64,000 nucleotides of DNA from Bradysia coprophila (taxonomy: Eukaryota > Arthropoda > Insecta > Diptera > Sciaridae). The position numbers and the translations under genes are program-made. The first letter of the stretch is position 1; every line of letters begins with the position of its first letter. The notes under the pieces were generated by a model. The model did not search any database. It was given only the letters and a program-made list of their open reading frames with translations, and was not told where the DNA came from. Where the stretch lies: NCBI RefSeq assembly GCF_014529535.1, contig NW_023503608.1, forward strand, positions 9,164,501 through 9,228,500, read 5' to 3'. Shown here one piece after another: positions 61,774-64,000 of this stretch.

Positions 61774-62998
61774 GGTAAGAACCAAGAAATGAGGTTCACC
61801 TACATTAAAAAACCAACGGTTGAATCTCCAGAAATCTTTAGCAATTTGATATGAACACTTCAGATAGTTTTTTTGCGATTGAATATTTCATATTTCATGA
61901 ATGCTTGTTTAGACACGTGTGATTACTCCACTCGCCTTCGGCTCGTTCCGCAAACCTCACACTTGCCTAAACAAATATTTACAAACAGTTACGATAGCAT
62001 GTTACGTTTTCATTTTGAGATCATTTCCATGGTAATATTTTGGATAATAAAATTTCTTCTCTTAAAATTATACAACTCAACGTTTATTTATCAAAACAGA
62101 AAGGACACAATTCATATAAAAATAAAAAAATAGAACCTATTCTTACAAACAGGCATAACATACCAGACATAAAAATTGTTCATATGGCTGCATGAACATT
62201 TTTTTATCTATTAGGAAGTTTAATGTGGTAAATTAAAGTAAATTTTTTTTAGTGAAAATAAATTGTAATTAAGATGAAGCAAAATTAATGGCTGCTAATT
62301 TTGCTTTCTCTTTTGCTTTTGATTTATTTCTTTAGGAGAAAATAAAGTTTTCTTAAAAAATTCAATTCAGTTTTACTTCTAATAAAATTATGAAATTCTT
62401 TTGCTGTGGTATAAAAGTTTGTAAAAACTTTCATTTTAAATATTTTTGCTTCTAAATTCTATTTCTTCGTTTAACTTTTTATACGAACTACTTGATACCT
62501 TGTTCACACACTCACGCTCGTACACTTCTTCCACATTCCTGTTTTTTTTAAATATTTATTTTATAAATTAAAAGTGATTTTAAACGAAATCAATAAATAT
62601 GTAAGTGAACCAATAAGAATTATCTAATTTTAATGATGTCGTGTCTACAATAAATTGAAAACATTTCAAATGGCTGGCTTGAAACATTTTCATTTAAAGA
62701 CCGCAATTTACTTAATTAGTTCGTTGTTATTTAAATCTTGATGTCGTAAATTTCAAAACGCTAACATTTTAAAATTTCGTTTTTAAAAATTCAAATAATA
62801 TTCAACCTACTAAACACAGCTCGAATTGCCAAATTTGTTTTCTTTTTTTTAGCACAAGACAACTTGAAGTGAAGGAAATGGCTCCTTAAAAAATAGAAGT
62901 TTGAATACTTGACACCGTATGGCAAGAAAGTTTCGATAGTATGGATGTCCCAGTCCCTTAAGGACCTGGGCAGTATCCAGAAAAAGTAAGAATTTTAT
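61774..62998. other. Intergenic, no gene seen
   Basis: AT-rich. A small inverted pair near 61905-61975 (GTTTAGACACGTGTGA and CACACTTGCCTAAAC) is the only structure noticed. Confidence 0.4.
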
Positions 62999-63211
62999 TT
63001 TACATGCTACATGCGTCGAAAACCGTACTTTTCGTGTTTTAAGCACTTCTTTCGACGCCCTCAGCATGTAAAATCCATTACATAACTCGGGATAAAAATG
63101 AAAAGTCTCGTTTTCGTGTGTTTATTGACCTCGGCTTCGCCTCGGATCAACAAAATTCACACGAAAACTCTACTTTTCATCTTTTTATCCCTAGTCATGT
63201 AAAATACTATA
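62999..63211. mobile_element. Double-hairpin MITE family C, copy 4 (best preserved)
   Basis: Two consecutive hairpins. The first runs from GCGTCGAAAACCGTACTTTT to CTTCTTTCGACGC; the second from GGGATAAAAATGAAAAGTCT through CCTCGGCTTCGCCTCGG to ACTTTTCATCTTTTTATCCC. Outer ends are TTTTACATGC and CATGTAAAATAC. The reverse-strand open frame at 62849-63067 overlaps it and is not a gene. Confidence 0.8.
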
Positions 63212-64000
63212 GTTGTTTGCGTTTTAAATGGAATTGGAAATGTAAATGAATCCCAAGGAGCAAAACCAAACGGTCCGTCAACGTTATGGTAAGTACAAAA
63301 GATTTTGGAAACTTTAATTTCGCCAGAAGAAATACGTATAGTTGCATCAATTGTAAATTTGTGTCAAGAATGTATCAAGATGGCTAACATTCGAGTGTCT
63401 AGTAGTGGAAAAAATTAAAATTGTTTAAGAGACTGACGGTAGGACATAGATCTATAATTTCACTACGAACAACAACAACAGTAAATTATTTTAATTTTAA
63501 ATTTCCTAATAAAATGGCTTGCTATTAGAGTTGACTGTACAAACAATTTCCATGCGATATACACCTTATTCACTCAATTATAACTGCTGTGGTTCCAATT
63601 AGTGGAACCCGATTAGTTTTTTTTTCTCAATTCAATTATGTTTTATTCTTTAACTTCGCAGAAGCTAATTCTAGATTTTAAATTTCTTTGTTTAATTTTT
63701 CTCTTTTGATTCTATTAAATGTAAATTTTAATATTTTTTTTATTTTAACGTTAACTCTTATACAGTGTCTGTCTGTTTTGCTTTAAATAAACTTAGACCT
63801 ACGCCTAAAAACTATGTCTGAATAATTATATATTTTGGTTTTTGTTCAATGATCAACTATATTATCTACACAGCATTTTTCTTTGTTTAGTACACAATTT
63901 ATTTTTTTTGGAATAATTTCTTTTTTGCTTATACTTTTGTTAGAATTAAATTAAAAACAATTTCAAACTCTAAACGTAATAAACAGTAAATCTCGTAAAC
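63212..64000. other. Intergenic to window end, no gene seen
   Basis: Very AT-rich with T-runs. No supported coding exon or RNA gene; a gene continuing beyond the window cannot be excluded. Confidence 0.35.

Overview
The window is AT-rich eukaryotic nuclear DNA from an insect, most likely a fly and possibly a nematoceran such as a gnat or midge. The insect call rests on a seven-transmembrane odorant receptor (a family known only from insects), on orthologues typical of flies (l(3)mbt, a MADF-BESS factor, a legless/BCL9-like protein), on many short introns of about 55-100 bases with GT-AG ends, and on a heavy load of small inverted-repeat transposons. I cannot name the species.

Layout. 1-3 kb: the 3' exons of a Q/G/M/P-rich nuclear protein, probably legless/BCL9. 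4.6-15.5 kb: a decayed tandem duplication around one odorant receptor gene on the minus strand (10293-11629), with a deleted relic copy (5385-5774), a perfect-looking 911-bp tandem duplication, several fold-back elements and an inverted pair of composite MITEs. 15.5-31 kb: almost gene-free and repeat-bearing, with a possible orphan first exon near 28.2 kb. 31.1-34.1 kb: a secreted YGPP-repeat structural protein built from twelve tandem mini-exons. 34-40 kb: gene-poor with MITEs. 40.4-41.4 kb: PLGRKT. 43.8-44.6 kb (minus): NAT9. 45.9-47.0 kb: MADF-BESS regulator. 47.3-48.2 kb (minus): ARL14EP-like. 50.3-55.1 kb: l(3)mbt (three MBT repeats, C2HC finger, SAM). 56.0-57.5 kb (minus): lambda-crystallin/L-gulonate dehydrogenase. 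60.3-61.1 kb: secreted leucine-rich-repeat protein. 61-64 kb: repeats and AT-rich DNA.

The genes do not form an operon-like unit. The housekeeping genes between 40 and 57 kb are compact and closely spaced, including a divergent pair (ARL14EP-like and the region upstream of l(3)mbt) and a convergent pair (l(3)mbt and the crystallin gene). The rest is dominated by transposon debris. The most unusual objects are the mini-exon array, in which every internal exon is symmetric and nearly identical to its neighbours, and two structurally defined transposon families: one with 7-bp target duplications and CACGRC termini, and one bounded by TTAA. All exon joins were worked out by hand from splice signals and reading frame; none has transcript support here.
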